Notes under the pieces: model-generated
Seen by the model: only the letters and a program-made list of their open reading frames with translations
What the model was told of the DNA's origin: nothing
Databases searched by the model: none
Position numbers and translations under genes: made by a program
NCBI GenBank assembly: GCA_011524915.1
Contig: WTJH01000119.1
Coordinates: 1 to 35,937, forward strand
Length of the DNA stretch: 35,937 nucleotides
Origin: Flavobacteriales bacterium
GTDB taxonomy: Bacteria > Bacteroidota > Bacteroidia > Flavobacteriales > Flavobacteriaceae
Direction: 5' to 3'
Shown here: positions 26,681 to 35,404 of the stretch, piece by piece
How the letters are laid out: every line of letters begins with the position of its first letter
Position numbering within the stretch: the first letter of the stretch is position 1

Positions 26681-26688
26681 CAAAGATA
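26681..26688 (-). promoter_or_regulatory. -7 box of the adk operon
   Basis: TATCTTTG on the minus strand, an exact TAnnTTTG match, lies 19 bases from the adk ATG. No TTG -33 is seen; a CTG stands about 22 bases upstream. The predicted leader is short (about 15 bases). Confidence 0.55.
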
Positions 26689-26731
26689 CCACAATTGAAA
26701 GACCATTTTTCAGTTCTCCGAAAGGAATCCC

Positions 26732-26739
26732 TACTTTTG
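26732..26739 (+). promoter_or_regulatory. -7 box of the purK-purE operon
   Basis: TACTTTTG matches TAnnTTTG and lies 16 bases upstream of the purK ATG, within the 94-base divergent gap from adk. No TTG -33 is visible. I see no PurR- or riboswitch-like structure in the gap. Confidence 0.5.
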
Positions 26740-26755
26740 CTGAAAAAGCACTTTT

Positions 26756-27910
26756 ATGCACTTTTTTTCGTCATCAAAACGCCTAGGGATTGTCGGAGGA
26801 GGCCAACTCGGCAAAATGTTACTCTATACCGCCCAAAAATGGGATATTCATACGGCCGTATTGGATCCTCAAGCTGATGCTTCGGCAGCGCCCTACACCC
26901 ATGATTTTGTTCAGGGAGACCTCATGGACTTTGACGCGGTTTACAATTTTGGTACCACAGTTGATTTACTGACTTTCGAGATCGAAAACATCAATATTGA
27001 AGCCCTAAAGCAGTTGGAAGCTGAAGGAAAGACCATATATCCCCAACCTAAAGTTCTGGAAATTATTCAGGATAAAACCATCCAAAAGGAGTTTTATCAA
27101 AAAAATAACATTCCTACGGCAGCCTTTCAGATTTATGCCTCTGTAGAAGACTTAAAACTAGATGTCCTCAACGGCAAAAGATCCTTTCCCTTTGTGTGGA
27201 AAGCTCCCAAAATGGGCTACGATGGCTTTGGTGTTCGGGTTGTAAAAAACAACCTCGACTTAGAAGGTTTAGCTCCCGGCCGATGTTTGGTAGAAGAATT
27301 AATCCCCTACCAAACCGAATTGTCCGTAGTTGTATGTCGCAATCCAGAGGGCATGTATCGCAGCTACCCCGTGGTTGAAATGGAATTTCATCCGACAGCC
27401 AATCAGGTGGAGTATGTTCTTTGTCCGGCTCGAATCCCAGAAAAAATGGCGGCTAAAGCTCAAAAATTAGCAGCTCAGGTTTCGGAGGCTTTCGGACATG
27501 TGGGGCTTTTGGCCGTAGAAATGTTTTTAACGGAGAATGGGGAACTTTATGTAAATGAAGTGGCTCCACGCCCCCACAACAGCGGTCACTATTCGATCGA
27601 GGCAGCTGTTACAGATCAATTCGAACAACATTTAAGAGCGGTCTTGAATTTACCCCTAGGAGACACCAAAAGCCTGGCTGCTGCAGTTATGGTTAACCTG
27701 GTGGGACATCCGGATCACGAAGGTCCTGTTCACTACCAAAACATGGATCATTTACTTACCCTAAACGGAGTAACTCCCCATATTTATGGGAAAAAGCATA
27801 CGCGCCCGTTCCGAAAAATGGGGCATGTCAATGTGATTGACAGCAACATTCATCAGGCCCGAAAACAAGCAGAAGAAATTAAAAAAATAGTTCAAGTAAT
27901 CTCCAAATAA
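26756..27910 (+). CDS. purK: PurK, N5-carboxyaminoimidazole ribonucleotide synthase
   Basis: ATP-dependent carboxylation of AIR to N5-CAIR in purine synthesis. The 384-residue protein has an N-terminal GIVGGGQLGKML (11-22), then an ATP-grasp fold with FVWKAPKMGYDGFGV and LVEELIPYQTELSV, and VNEVAPRPHNSGHYSIEAA near 270, a PurK hallmark. ATG at 26756. purE follows after 6 bases, so the two enzymes that together replace a one-step carboxylase are made from one transcript. Confidence 0.97.
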   Translation: MHFFSSSKRLGIVGGGQLGKMLLYTAQKWDIHTAVLDPQADASAAPYTHDFVQGDLMDFDAVYNFGTTVDLLTFEIENINIEALKQLEAEGKTIYPQPKVLEIIQDKTIQKEFYQKNNIPTAAFQIYASVEDLKLDVLNGKRSFPFVWKAPKMGYDGFGVRVVKNNLDLEGLAPGRCLVEELIPYQTELSVVVCRNPEGMYRSYPVVEMEFHPTANQVEYVLCPARIPEKMAAKAQKLAAQVSEAFGHVGLLAVEMFLTENGELYVNEVAPRPHNSGHYSIEAAVTDQFEQHLRAVLNLPLGDTKSLAAAVMVNLVGHPDHEGPVHYQNMDHLLTLNGVTPHIYGKKHTRPFRKMGHVNVIDSNIHQARKQAEEIKKIVQVISK

Positions 27911-27916
27911 AAAATT

Positions 27917-28402
27917 ATGGCACAGGTAGGAATTATCATGGGAAGTCAATCGGATATGCCCGTTATGCAAGAAGCAATTGACATCCTTAAAAGTTTTGAC
28001 ATCTCGGTAGAAGTAGATATCGTTTCGGCTCACCGAACGCCAGAAAAAATGATGGCCTATGGACAGCAGGCACATCAACGCGGCTTAAAAACCATCATCG
28101 CTGGGGCCGGAGGTGCTGCTCATTTACCAGGAATGATTGCTTCTCTGACTCCTTTACCTGTAATAGGTGTACCCGTAAAATCCCGAAATTCTATCGATGG
28201 ATGGGATTCTATTCTTTCTATTTTGCAAATGCCTGGAGGAGTTCCCGTGGCAACCGTCGCTTTGAACGGAGCCAAAAATGCTGGTCTTTTAGCCGCTCAG
28301 ATCATTGGTAGTCAAGATCAAGAGGTTCAAAATAAGCTGCTCGCCTACAAAACAGAAATGCAAAAGAAAGTTGAAGCCGATAGTGCCAACCTAAAGTCCT
28401 AG
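27917..28402 (+). CDS. purE: PurE, N5-CAIR mutase
   Basis: Shifts the carboxyl group of N5-CAIR to give CAIR. The 161-residue protein is class I PurE: GIIMGSQSDMPVM (5-17), SAHRTPEKM with the catalytic His (H39), AGAGGAAHLPGM (62-73), and GVPVATVALNGAKNAGLLAAQI near the end. Length is typical. ATG at 27917, 6 bases after purK. Confidence 0.97.
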   Translation: MAQVGIIMGSQSDMPVMQEAIDILKSFDISVEVDIVSAHRTPEKMMAYGQQAHQRGLKTIIAGAGGAAHLPGMIASLTPLPVIGVPVKSRNSIDGWDSILSILQMPGGVPVATVALNGAKNAGLLAAQIIGSQDQEVQNKLLAYKTEMQKKVEADSANLKS

Positions 28403-28411
28403 TCCCTCGCT

Positions 28412-30442
28412 TTGAATCCACTTGTACAAACCTTCGAAACTCCGCTGGAAACAGCACCTTTTGATCAGATCAAGCCCGAACACTATATTCCGGCTTTCGA
28501 ACAATTGATCCCTGAAGCCTTGCAGGCTATTGAGGACATCTGTAAAGAGTCCCAATCGCCCACTTTTGAAAATACGATCGAAGCCCTTAATCAAGTAGGC
28601 CCCTTGATCGACAGGAACAGCAGTCTGCTATTTAACCTAAATAGCGCCCAGACTTCTTCCGAAATTCAAGAAATCACCCAACAGGCAGCTCCTCTTTTAG
28701 CTAAATTTCAAAACGATATTTTTTTAAATGATCGATTGTTTGACCGCATTCAAAAGGTGTATTCCAATAGTTCATTAAAGGCAAACTTAAATGGGGAACA
28801 ACAACTGCTGTTAGAAAAAAGCTACAAAGGTTTTGTTCGCAACGGTTCGCTCCTAAACGAAGAACAAAAAGAAAAACTTCGAAATATCGATCAGGAGTTA
28901 GCCCAAAAAGGGCTGCTCTTCGGAGAACATGTATTGGCCGATACTAACGGCTATGAAATGCATCTGACCACAGCAACGGAAGTTGATGGGATTCCCGAAA
29001 ACATCTTAGAAAGTGCCGCCCTAAGAGCCCAAGAAAAAGGGAAAACAGGATGGATTTTTGGATTGGACTACCCCAGTTATGTTCCTTTTTTGAAATACGC
29101 TAAAAATCGCAGTCTACGTAAAGAGCTCTTTATGGCTTATGGATCGCGTGGATTTCAAAAGAATGACAACAATAACGTAGGAGTAATTGAAGATATTTTG
29201 AGTCTTAGACATAGACGAGCACAACTGCTCGGTTATGCAAATCATGCGGCCTTTGTTTTAGAAGAACGGATGGCAGAAAGCTCCCAAAACACCTTTGCTT
29301 TCCTAGAAGACTTATATCAAAAAGCTTTCCCTGCAGCCGAAAAAGAATGGAAGGAACTTTCTGAATTTGCTGCGCAAGAATTAGGATTATCCACTTTGGA
29401 AAAATGGGATGTGGCTTTTGCTTCCGAGCGAATGAAGGAACAAATTTACGATTTCGACCAGCAAAAGCTGAAAGTGTACTTTGCTTTGCCTAAAGTACAA
29501 GAGGGATTGTTTAAAATACTCCATCGTTTATTTGGATTGCGTTTTGAGTCAGCATCCGATCTTCAAGGCTATCATCCGGAAGTTGAGGTTTATCGGGTAT
29601 GGGATAGCAACAACGAACTTAAAGCCGTCTTATATACCGACTTTCATCCCCGAGCAGAAAAAAGAAGCGGCGCTTGGATGACTTCCTACAAAAAGCAAGA
29701 AACGGATATACGCCCTCATATTTCAGTCGTTTGTAATTTTTCGAAACCTACTGAAAACACTCCTGCCCTACTCACCTTTGATGAAGTAACCACACTTTTT
29801 CATGAATTTGGACATGCCATACATGGTATTTTAGCAGATACGACCTATGCGGCACTCAGTGGAACGAGTGTCTTATGGGACTTTGTGGAATTGCCCAGTC
29901 AATTACTGGAAAACTGGTGTTATCAAGAAGAGGCTTTGGCCGATTTTGCTCAACATTATCAAGACGATTCGCCCTTGCCGACCGCTGAAATAGAAAAAAT
30001 TAAAGCCACCGCAAATTTTCAGCAAGGACTTCAAACGCTGCGACAAATCGGCTTTGGACTTTTGGACATGAACTTTCATACGACCCCACCAGAATCCATA
30101 TCTAACATTCCCGCATTTGAAAGAGAGATTCTTAAAAAAATAGAGTTTACAAGCTCTTTGTCGAACACCTGTATGAGCACTGCTTTTTCTCATATTTTCC
30201 AAGGAGGATATGCGGCAGGATACTATTCCTACAAGTGGGCTGAAGTGTTGGAAGCAGATGTGTTCGAACGATTTTTGGAAGAGGGAATTTTTAATCCCAA
30301 CACCGCTCAGGAGCTCGTTGAAAATATTCTTTCTCGGGGAGGAACGCGCCCACCGATGGACCTATTCGAAGGTTTTCGAGGACGAAAACCCGATCCCAAG
30401 GCACTTTTAAGGAGATCTGGACTCTTAGCTTCCGAAAACTAG
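28412..30442 (+). CDS. M3-family metallopeptidase (Dcp/oligopeptidase A-like)
   Basis: A 676-residue zinc peptidase of family M3, which trims short peptides. The zinc site is LFHEFGHAIHG, with H464, E465 and H468, and the third ligand is E493 in FVELPSQ. No signal peptide, so cytoplasmic oligopeptide turnover is likely; Dcp-type dipeptidyl carboxypeptidase and OpdA-type activities cannot be separated by eye. The start is TTG at 28412: there is no ATG or GTG between the purE stop and the conserved N-terminus (FETPLETAPFDQIKPEHYIPAFEQ). It is third in the purK-purE run, 9 bases after purE, and overlaps the convergent membrane-protein gene by 18 bases. Confidence 0.93.
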   Translation: MNPLVQTFETPLETAPFDQIKPEHYIPAFEQLIPEALQAIEDICKESQSPTFENTIEALNQVGPLIDRNSSLLFNLNSAQTSSEIQEITQQAAPLLAKFQNDIFLNDRLFDRIQKVYSNSSLKANLNGEQQLLLEKSYKGFVRNGSLLNEEQKEKLRNIDQELAQKGLLFGEHVLADTNGYEMHLTTATEVDGIPENILESAALRAQEKGKTGWIFGLDYPSYVPFLKYAKNRSLRKELFMAYGSRGFQKNDNNNVGVIEDILSLRHRRAQLLGYANHAAFVLEERMAESSQNTFAFLEDLYQKAFPAAEKEWKELSEFAAQELGLSTLEKWDVAFASERMKEQIYDFDQQKLKVYFALPKVQEGLFKILHRLFGLRFESASDLQGYHPEVEVYRVWDSNNELKAVLYTDFHPRAEKRSGAWMTSYKKQETDIRPHISVVCNFSKPTENTPALLTFDEVTTLFHEFGHAIHGILADTTYAALSGTSVLWDFVELPSQLLENWCYQEEALADFAQHYQDDSPLPTAEIEKIKATANFQQGLQTLRQIGFGLLDMNFHTTPPESISNIPAFEREILKKIEFTSSLSNTCMSTAFSHIFQGGYAAGYYSYKWAEVLEADVFERFLEEGIFNPNTAQELVENILSRGGTRPPMDLFEGFRGRKPDPKALLRRSGLLASEN

Positions 30443-31207
30443 CATCCCCAGAAACATTCCCATAGGAATTGCTTCTACCCAGAATTCATAAAAATGTGGA
30501 ATGCTACTGGGGCTTGCATAGATACACCAAAATAGAATCTTTAATTGGATCAGTATCCAAAGTTTCGATTGCAGACCCATGGGCATGAATCCTACAGCAA
30601 CTCCAGCTACAAGAATCCAAAAATACCCCCATAGTTTTATCCCCGAAATTCCGAAACGATGGGCTAAAGTCTTCAGCTTTGGATCGTCCATAAGTACATC
30701 CCGAATTTCGAAAGGGACCATTGCCGCTAATACATAAGCCCAAACAAAACAACAAACCTGAAGGAGAAGAATTGGAGTAATGGTTTGCGCTAAACGACTG
30801 TAGGAAATTCCTACACAAAAAATAGTCCATGTAAGAGCAACTACAAATACCTTTAGGCCGGGTTGTTCTCGAAGCCCTATAAATCTGAATCGTTCAAAAT
30901 TGGGATATAGAATAACCAACATCCCACTAAGAACACAGCAAATCCTCCCAAAAATATTCAGCTGAAAACCATACCAAATCGCAAAAAGAGTGCCGATCGC
31001 ATAAATTAACCCCAAAAGAAGTGTCGGTTTTTCGGAAAGTTTTGTGATATACAAATAGCCCAAAGCACTGCAACACCCCACCCCCCAATAGTCGATTAAA
31101 ACAATTGGGCTATCCATAAAATATGCTGTGGTCGCAAATAGACAAACAATAGCCACAGAGACGTGAATATGGTACTTGAGATAGCGCTGGAAAAATAGGT
31201 ATATCAT
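30425..31207 (-). CDS. UbiA-like integral membrane protein, first Asp motif missing
   Basis: A 260-residue protein with about eight hydrophobic segments. The segment VPFEIRDVLMDDPKLKTLAHRFG (165-186) resembles the second Asp-rich motif of UbiA prenyltransferases (D170, D174, D175), followed by the usual Gly-rich turn. The first motif (NDxxDxxxD), expected around 100-115, is not present: that stretch reads YPNFERFRFIGL. It may be a prenyltransferase relative that has changed or lost activity. ATG at 31207. TACTTTTG at 31223-31216 is a -7-like box, but lies only 8 bases from the ATG. Function unknown. Confidence 0.65.
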   Translation of the reverse strand: MIYLFFQRYLKYHIHVSVAIVCLFATTAYFMDSPIVLIDYWGVGCCSALGYLYITKLSEKPTLLLGLIYAIGTLFAIWYGFQLNIFGRICCVLSGMLVILYPNFERFRFIGLREQPGLKVFVVALTWTIFCVGISYSRLAQTITPILLLQVCCFVWAYVLAAMVPFEIRDVLMDDPKLKTLAHRFGISGIKLWGYFWILVAGVAVGFMPMGLQSKLWILIQLKILFWCIYASPSSIPHFYEFWVEAIPMGMFLGMLVFGS

Positions 31208-31339
31208 GGCAGCCTCAAAAGTAATTCAATTGTTAATAAAGCCTCGATATCGTTAACAAAAATCACCCCATAAAGGATTCATTTTAAGATACTTTTTTGT
31301 GAAAATCGACTAATTTTACCACCTAAAAAATTGTTGTTT

Positions 31340-34186
31340 ATGCGCGCATTTGTCCACAGACATATTGGTCCCAATGAAGAAGAAATACAACAAATGACAG
31401 CAGCCATTGGCGTGTCCCATTTGGAAGAGCTAATCGAGCAAACTATTCCTGAAAACATTCGATTAAAGGAGCCTTTAAACCTTCCCGAAGGAATCAGTGA
31501 AATGGCTTTTAGCAAAGAAATCGACGCCTTAGGAAAACAAAATAAAGTATTCGACTCCTGTATCGGGTTGGGCTATCATGCGGCCATTACTCCAGCCGTC
31601 ATCCAAAGGAATATATTGGAAAACCCAGGGTGGTATACAGCCTACACGCCTTACCAAGCAGAAATTGCTCAGGGGCGCATGGAAGCACTTTTAAACTTTC
31701 AAACCATCGTTTGTGATCTGACAGGTATGGAGCTTGCCAATGCCTCGCTTTTGGATGAGGCCACGGCAGCTGCCGAAGCGATGACTATGCTGTTTGCCTC
31801 CAGAAGTCGATCCCAAAAAAAAGATAATGTCCTCAAGTTTTTTGTTCACGATCAAATTTTACCTCAAAGTTTGAGCGTTTTGCAAACAAGAGCCACCCCA
31901 TTGGGTATAGAACTGGTGGTGGGCGCAGACCCCATTGCAGGTGTCAACCAAGAATTTTTTGGAACTCTAATACAATACCCAGGAAAAACGGGGGCTATAC
32001 TTGACCTTAAAGCCTGTATAGAGGCTGCTCAGCTGCATGATGTAAAAACTGTAGTGGCTGCAGACATCCTATCGCTAACACTCTTGGAGGCCCCTGGAAG
32101 CTTGGGTGCCGATGTTGTGGTAGGAAGTACGCAACGATTTGGAATTCCATTGGGTTATGGAGGACCTCATGCCGCCTTTTTTGCTACCCGAACAAGCTAT
32201 AAGAGAAATATCCCTGGGCGTATCATTGGACAAACCAAAGACCTCGATGGCCAAGCAGCCCTCCGGATGGCCCTGCAGACCCGCGAACAACACATCAAAA
32301 GAGATCGAGCTACTTCAAATATATGTACAGCTCAAGTGCTCTTAGCTGTTATGGCAGGGATGTATGGCGTATATCACGGACCCGACGGGCTACGTGCCAT
32401 TGCTGTAAAAATTCACCAGCAAGCTCAGAAAGTGAATGCTTTGCTACAGGCTCTAAATATCAAACAAATTAATTCCGAATTTTTTGATACCCTTCATATT
32501 CAGGTCGATGCTCAAAAACTGAAAGACCTGTCCGAAAAAGCTCAGATCAATTTTCATTACCCAGACGAGCAGCATGCCACTATAGCGCTGAACGAAACCT
32601 GCGACGATGCTTTTATGGATCGTTTGCAACAGGTTTTTGAAAGCTATGCAAACACTACTGTTGCATCCATTCAAATCCCTGAACATTCAAATCTCCCCAA
32701 AGCACTTGAGCGACAGACTCCCTACATGGAGCATCCTGTTTTTCACCGATACCAATCAGAGACGGCCTTGATGCGCTACATCAAACAATTGGAACGAAAA
32801 GATTTAGCACTCAATCACAGTATGATTGCCTTGGGATCCTGCACCATGAAACTGAACGCTGCCGCAGAAATGCTTCCTCTGAGCCATGCACAATGGAACC
32901 AAATCCATCCTTTTGTACCTCAGGAACAAGCAGCTGGTTATCAAATACTAATCCAAAGACTCGAAGAACAACTGAATGAAGTAACTGGATTCTCGGCTAC
33001 CTCCTTACAGCCCAATTCTGGGGCTCAAGGTGAATATGCTGGGTTAATGGTTATTCGAGCTTATCACCAATCGCGGGGCGAACAGCACAGAAATATCTGC
33101 TTGATTCCCGCCTCTGCCCATGGAACAAACCCTGCCTCTGCTGTGATGGCTGGAATGCAAGTCGTTGTGGTGGCAACCGATGAACGCGGAAATATCGATT
33201 GGGAGGATCTTCAACAAAAAGCAAGCCTACATCAAGACCAATTAGCCGCTTTGATGGTAACCTACCCCTCTACCCATGGAGTCTTTGAATCCAAAATCCA
33301 AGACATAACTGGGCTTATTCATCAATTTGGTGGTCAGGTATATATGGACGGTGCCAATATGAATGCCCAAGTAGGTCTTACAAGTCCTGCTTTGATCGGC
33401 GCAGATGTATGTCATTTAAACCTGCATAAAACTTTTGCCATCCCCCACGGAGGTGGTGGACCGGGTGTAGGCCCCATCTGTGTAGCCGCTCACTTGGCTC
33501 CTTTTTTACCTTCAAACCCTGTTATAGAAACCGGAGGAAAACAAGCCATTACTTCTATCTCAGCAGCTCCTTGGGGCTCGGCTTTGGCGTGTATAATCTC
33601 CTATGGATATATCCGCATGTTAGGATCCGAAGGACTTCAAAAGGCTACTGAAATCGCTATCCTTAATGCCAACTACATGAAAGCTCGTTTGGAAGAGGTA
33701 TATCCTGTTCTTTATGTAGGCGACCAAGGTCGTGCAGCTCACGAGCTTATCTTAGACTGCAGACCCTTTAAAGCTCAAGGGGTTGAAGTGGTGGATATTG
33801 CAAAACGACTCATGGACTATGGTTTCCATGCACCTACCGTTTCGTTTCCTGTAGGTGGGACCATGATGCTGGAACCAACAGAGAGTGAACAAAAAGAAGA
33901 ATTGGATCGTTTTTGCGATGCACTGATAGCCATATGTATGGAAATTCAGAGCGAAAGTGAAGAAGATTTAGCTTTGCTCAAGAATGCTCCGCACACCCAA
34001 ACACTCCTTACAGCGGACAGTTGGGATTTTCCTTATTCTCGGAAAAAAGCAGCTTTCCCGCTGGATTTTGTTCGAGAAAATAAATTTTGGCCAACGGTCC
34101 GAAGAGTTGATGAAGCCTTTGGGGATCGTAATTTGATTTGCAGTTGTAATCCCATAGAAGATTATCAAAACACTGAAAACGTGTAG
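31340..34186 (+). CDS. gcvP: GcvP, glycine dehydrogenase (decarboxylating), single-chain P protein
   Basis: PLP-dependent P subunit of the glycine cleavage system: decarboxylates glycine and passes the aminomethyl group to the lipoyl of GcvH. The 948-residue protein is the fused form, with both halves (about 1-430 and 440-948). The PLP lysine is K697 in HLNLHKTFAIPHGGGGPGVGP. The N-terminus FVHRHIGPNEEEI is typical. The ATG at 31340 is used; the frame opens three codons earlier at a TTG, which is less likely. The 132-base gap upstream has TAATTTTA (31311-31318), a weak -7 match. gcvT and gcvH are not in the window. Confidence 0.97.
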   Translation: MRAFVHRHIGPNEEEIQQMTAAIGVSHLEELIEQTIPENIRLKEPLNLPEGISEMAFSKEIDALGKQNKVFDSCIGLGYHAAITPAVIQRNILENPGWYTAYTPYQAEIAQGRMEALLNFQTIVCDLTGMELANASLLDEATAAAEAMTMLFASRSRSQKKDNVLKFFVHDQILPQSLSVLQTRATPLGIELVVGADPIAGVNQEFFGTLIQYPGKTGAILDLKACIEAAQLHDVKTVVAADILSLTLLEAPGSLGADVVVGSTQRFGIPLGYGGPHAAFFATRTSYKRNIPGRIIGQTKDLDGQAALRMALQTREQHIKRDRATSNICTAQVLLAVMAGMYGVYHGPDGLRAIAVKIHQQAQKVNALLQALNIKQINSEFFDTLHIQVDAQKLKDLSEKAQINFHYPDEQHATIALNETCDDAFMDRLQQVFESYANTTVASIQIPEHSNLPKALERQTPYMEHPVFHRYQSETALMRYIKQLERKDLALNHSMIALGSCTMKLNAAAEMLPLSHAQWNQIHPFVPQEQAAGYQILIQRLEEQLNEVTGFSATSLQPNSGAQGEYAGLMVIRAYHQSRGEQHRNICLIPASAHGTNPASAVMAGMQVVVVATDERGNIDWEDLQQKASLHQDQLAALMVTYPSTHGVFESKIQDITGLIHQFGGQVYMDGANMNAQVGLTSPALIGADVCHLNLHKTFAIPHGGGGPGVGPICVAAHLAPFLPSNPVIETGGKQAITSISAAPWGSALACIISYGYIRMLGSEGLQKATEIAILNANYMKARLEEVYPVLYVGDQGRAAHELILDCRPFKAQGVEVVDIAKRLMDYGFHAPTVSFPVGGTMMLEPTESEQKEELDRFCDALIAICMEIQSESEEDLALLKNAPHTQTLLTADSWDFPYSRKKAAFPLDFVRENKFWPTVRRVDEAFGDRNLICSCNPIEDYQNTENV

Positions 34187-34282
34187 CTTAGACTTGTATT
34201 GATAAACACTATTGATGAATTGAACATCATTGGGGTTTTTCAATAATTTACCAAAAATTTAAGGTTTTCGTGAACTTGCAGC

Positions 34283-35347
34283 GTGGACCAAATTAAAATT
34301 ACCGGAAGCGGAAGCTACATCCCAACTGTAGTTCAAAAAAACGATGCTTTTTTAGAGCATTCGTTTATCGAAAGAGATGGAAGTTCTTTTCAAGTTGGAA
34401 CAGCGGAAATTATTGAAAAATTCAAAGCCATTACTGGAATTGAAGAACGCAAGTATGCCCCTGCAGAACTCAACACATCGGACCTTGCAACCCTTGCATC
34501 TGAAAAAGCTATTTCGGATGCTGGTGTAGACCCTGAAACTCTAGACTACATCATTGTAGCGCATAATTTTGGAGATGTTAAAGCCTCCAATCGCTTAGTG
34601 GACACCCTTCCCAGCTTGGCCTCCCGAGTAAAAGCCAAATTGGGAATTCAAAACCCGAACTGTGTTGCTTACGATTTGCTGTTTGGATGTCCCGGATGGG
34701 TAGAAGCACTTATTCAGGCCCAAGCGTTTATGAAAGCCGGAATGGCGCAGAAATGTTTGGTCATCGGTGCAGATACACTTTCACGTGTGTACGATATAGA
34801 AGATCGCGATTCCATGATTTATGCCGATGGTGCAGGAGCTGTCATCGTTGAAAAAAGCAGTGAATCTGGTGGGATTTTAGCACATGCTACGCAAACCTTC
34901 ACTTCGGATGGAGAAGCTGATTTTATCTTTTTTGGAGAAGGCTACAATGCCGCATCTAACGGATCAGAACAGTACATTAAAATGCACGGTCGTAAAGTTT
35001 ATGAATTTGCTATTTCTCAAGTTCCTTTGGCTATGCAAGCGTGTTTTGATAAAACTGGAAAGCCAATCGAACAGCTGAAAAAAATATTCATCCACCAAGC
35101 CAACCTCAAAATGGATGAGGCTATAGTCAAACGCTTTTTTAGACGCTACAAGCTTCCCGTTCCTGCGGATGTCTTGCCCATGAACATACAGACCTGTGGC
35201 AACAGCTCTGTTGCGACCATCCCGACTTTATTCGACATGGTCAAACACAACAACTACCAAGGCCATGAATTACATCCAGGCGACCTGATTTTATTTGCCA
35301 GTGTGGGTGCAGGGATGAATATCAACGCCATCGCTTATCAGGTGTAA
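34283..35347 (+). CDS. 3-oxoacyl-ACP synthase III-family protein (FabH-like)
   Basis: A 354-residue thiolase-fold condensing enzyme with the KAS III triad: C136 (DLLFGCPGWVEAL), H271 (FIHQANLKMDEA) and N307 (TCGNSSVATIP), and the late FASVGAGMN. It starts with GTG at 34283; an in-frame TGA at 34271 leaves no other start. The sequence departs from canonical FabH, for example in the substrate-pocket region 90-120 (HNFGDVKASNRLVDT), so the substrate may not be acetyl-CoA and malonyl-ACP; it could serve a secondary pathway. The 96-base gap after gcvP has only a weak hairpin (34211-34227 region) and no clear promoter. Confidence 0.88.
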   Translation: MDQIKITGSGSYIPTVVQKNDAFLEHSFIERDGSSFQVGTAEIIEKFKAITGIEERKYAPAELNTSDLATLASEKAISDAGVDPETLDYIIVAHNFGDVKASNRLVDTLPSLASRVKAKLGIQNPNCVAYDLLFGCPGWVEALIQAQAFMKAGMAQKCLVIGADTLSRVYDIEDRDSMIYADGAGAVIVEKSSESGGILAHATQTFTSDGEADFIFFGEGYNAASNGSEQYIKMHGRKVYEFAISQVPLAMQACFDKTGKPIEQLKKIFIHQANLKMDEAIVKRFFRRYKLPVPADVLPMNIQTCGNSSVATIPTLFDMVKHNNYQGHELHPGDLILFASVGAGMNINAIAYQV

Positions 35348-35361
35348 ATAAAAGCTAGCTT

Positions 35362-35379
35362 AAGCATAAACTTATGCTT
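35362..35379 (+). terminator. Hairpin after the KAS III-family gene (possible terminator)
   Basis: AAGCATAA and TTATGCTT form a perfect 8-base inverted repeat with a 2-base centre (in practice about 7 pairs and a 4-base loop), 15 bases after the stop. It is followed by CCGAATTTTCT, a poor U-tract, and the stem is AT-rich, so terminator strength is doubtful. Confidence 0.4.
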
Positions 35380-35389
35380 CCGAATTTTC

Positions 35390-35397
35390 TACATTTG
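35390..35397 (+). promoter_or_regulatory. -7-like box before the MlaE-type permease gene
   Basis: TACATTTG matches TAnnTTTG. It is only 7 bases from the TTG proposed as the permease start (35405), leaving room for a leader of just a few bases, or it favours the ATG at 35441. No -33 element seen. Confidence 0.4.
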
Positions 35398-35404
35398 TTA
35401 TGTT

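Noticed and set aside
34207-34240. Terminator after gcvP
   Set aside because: TGATG and CATCA can pair as a 5-base stem with a 7-base loop before TTGGGGTTTTT, but the stem is too weak to claim.
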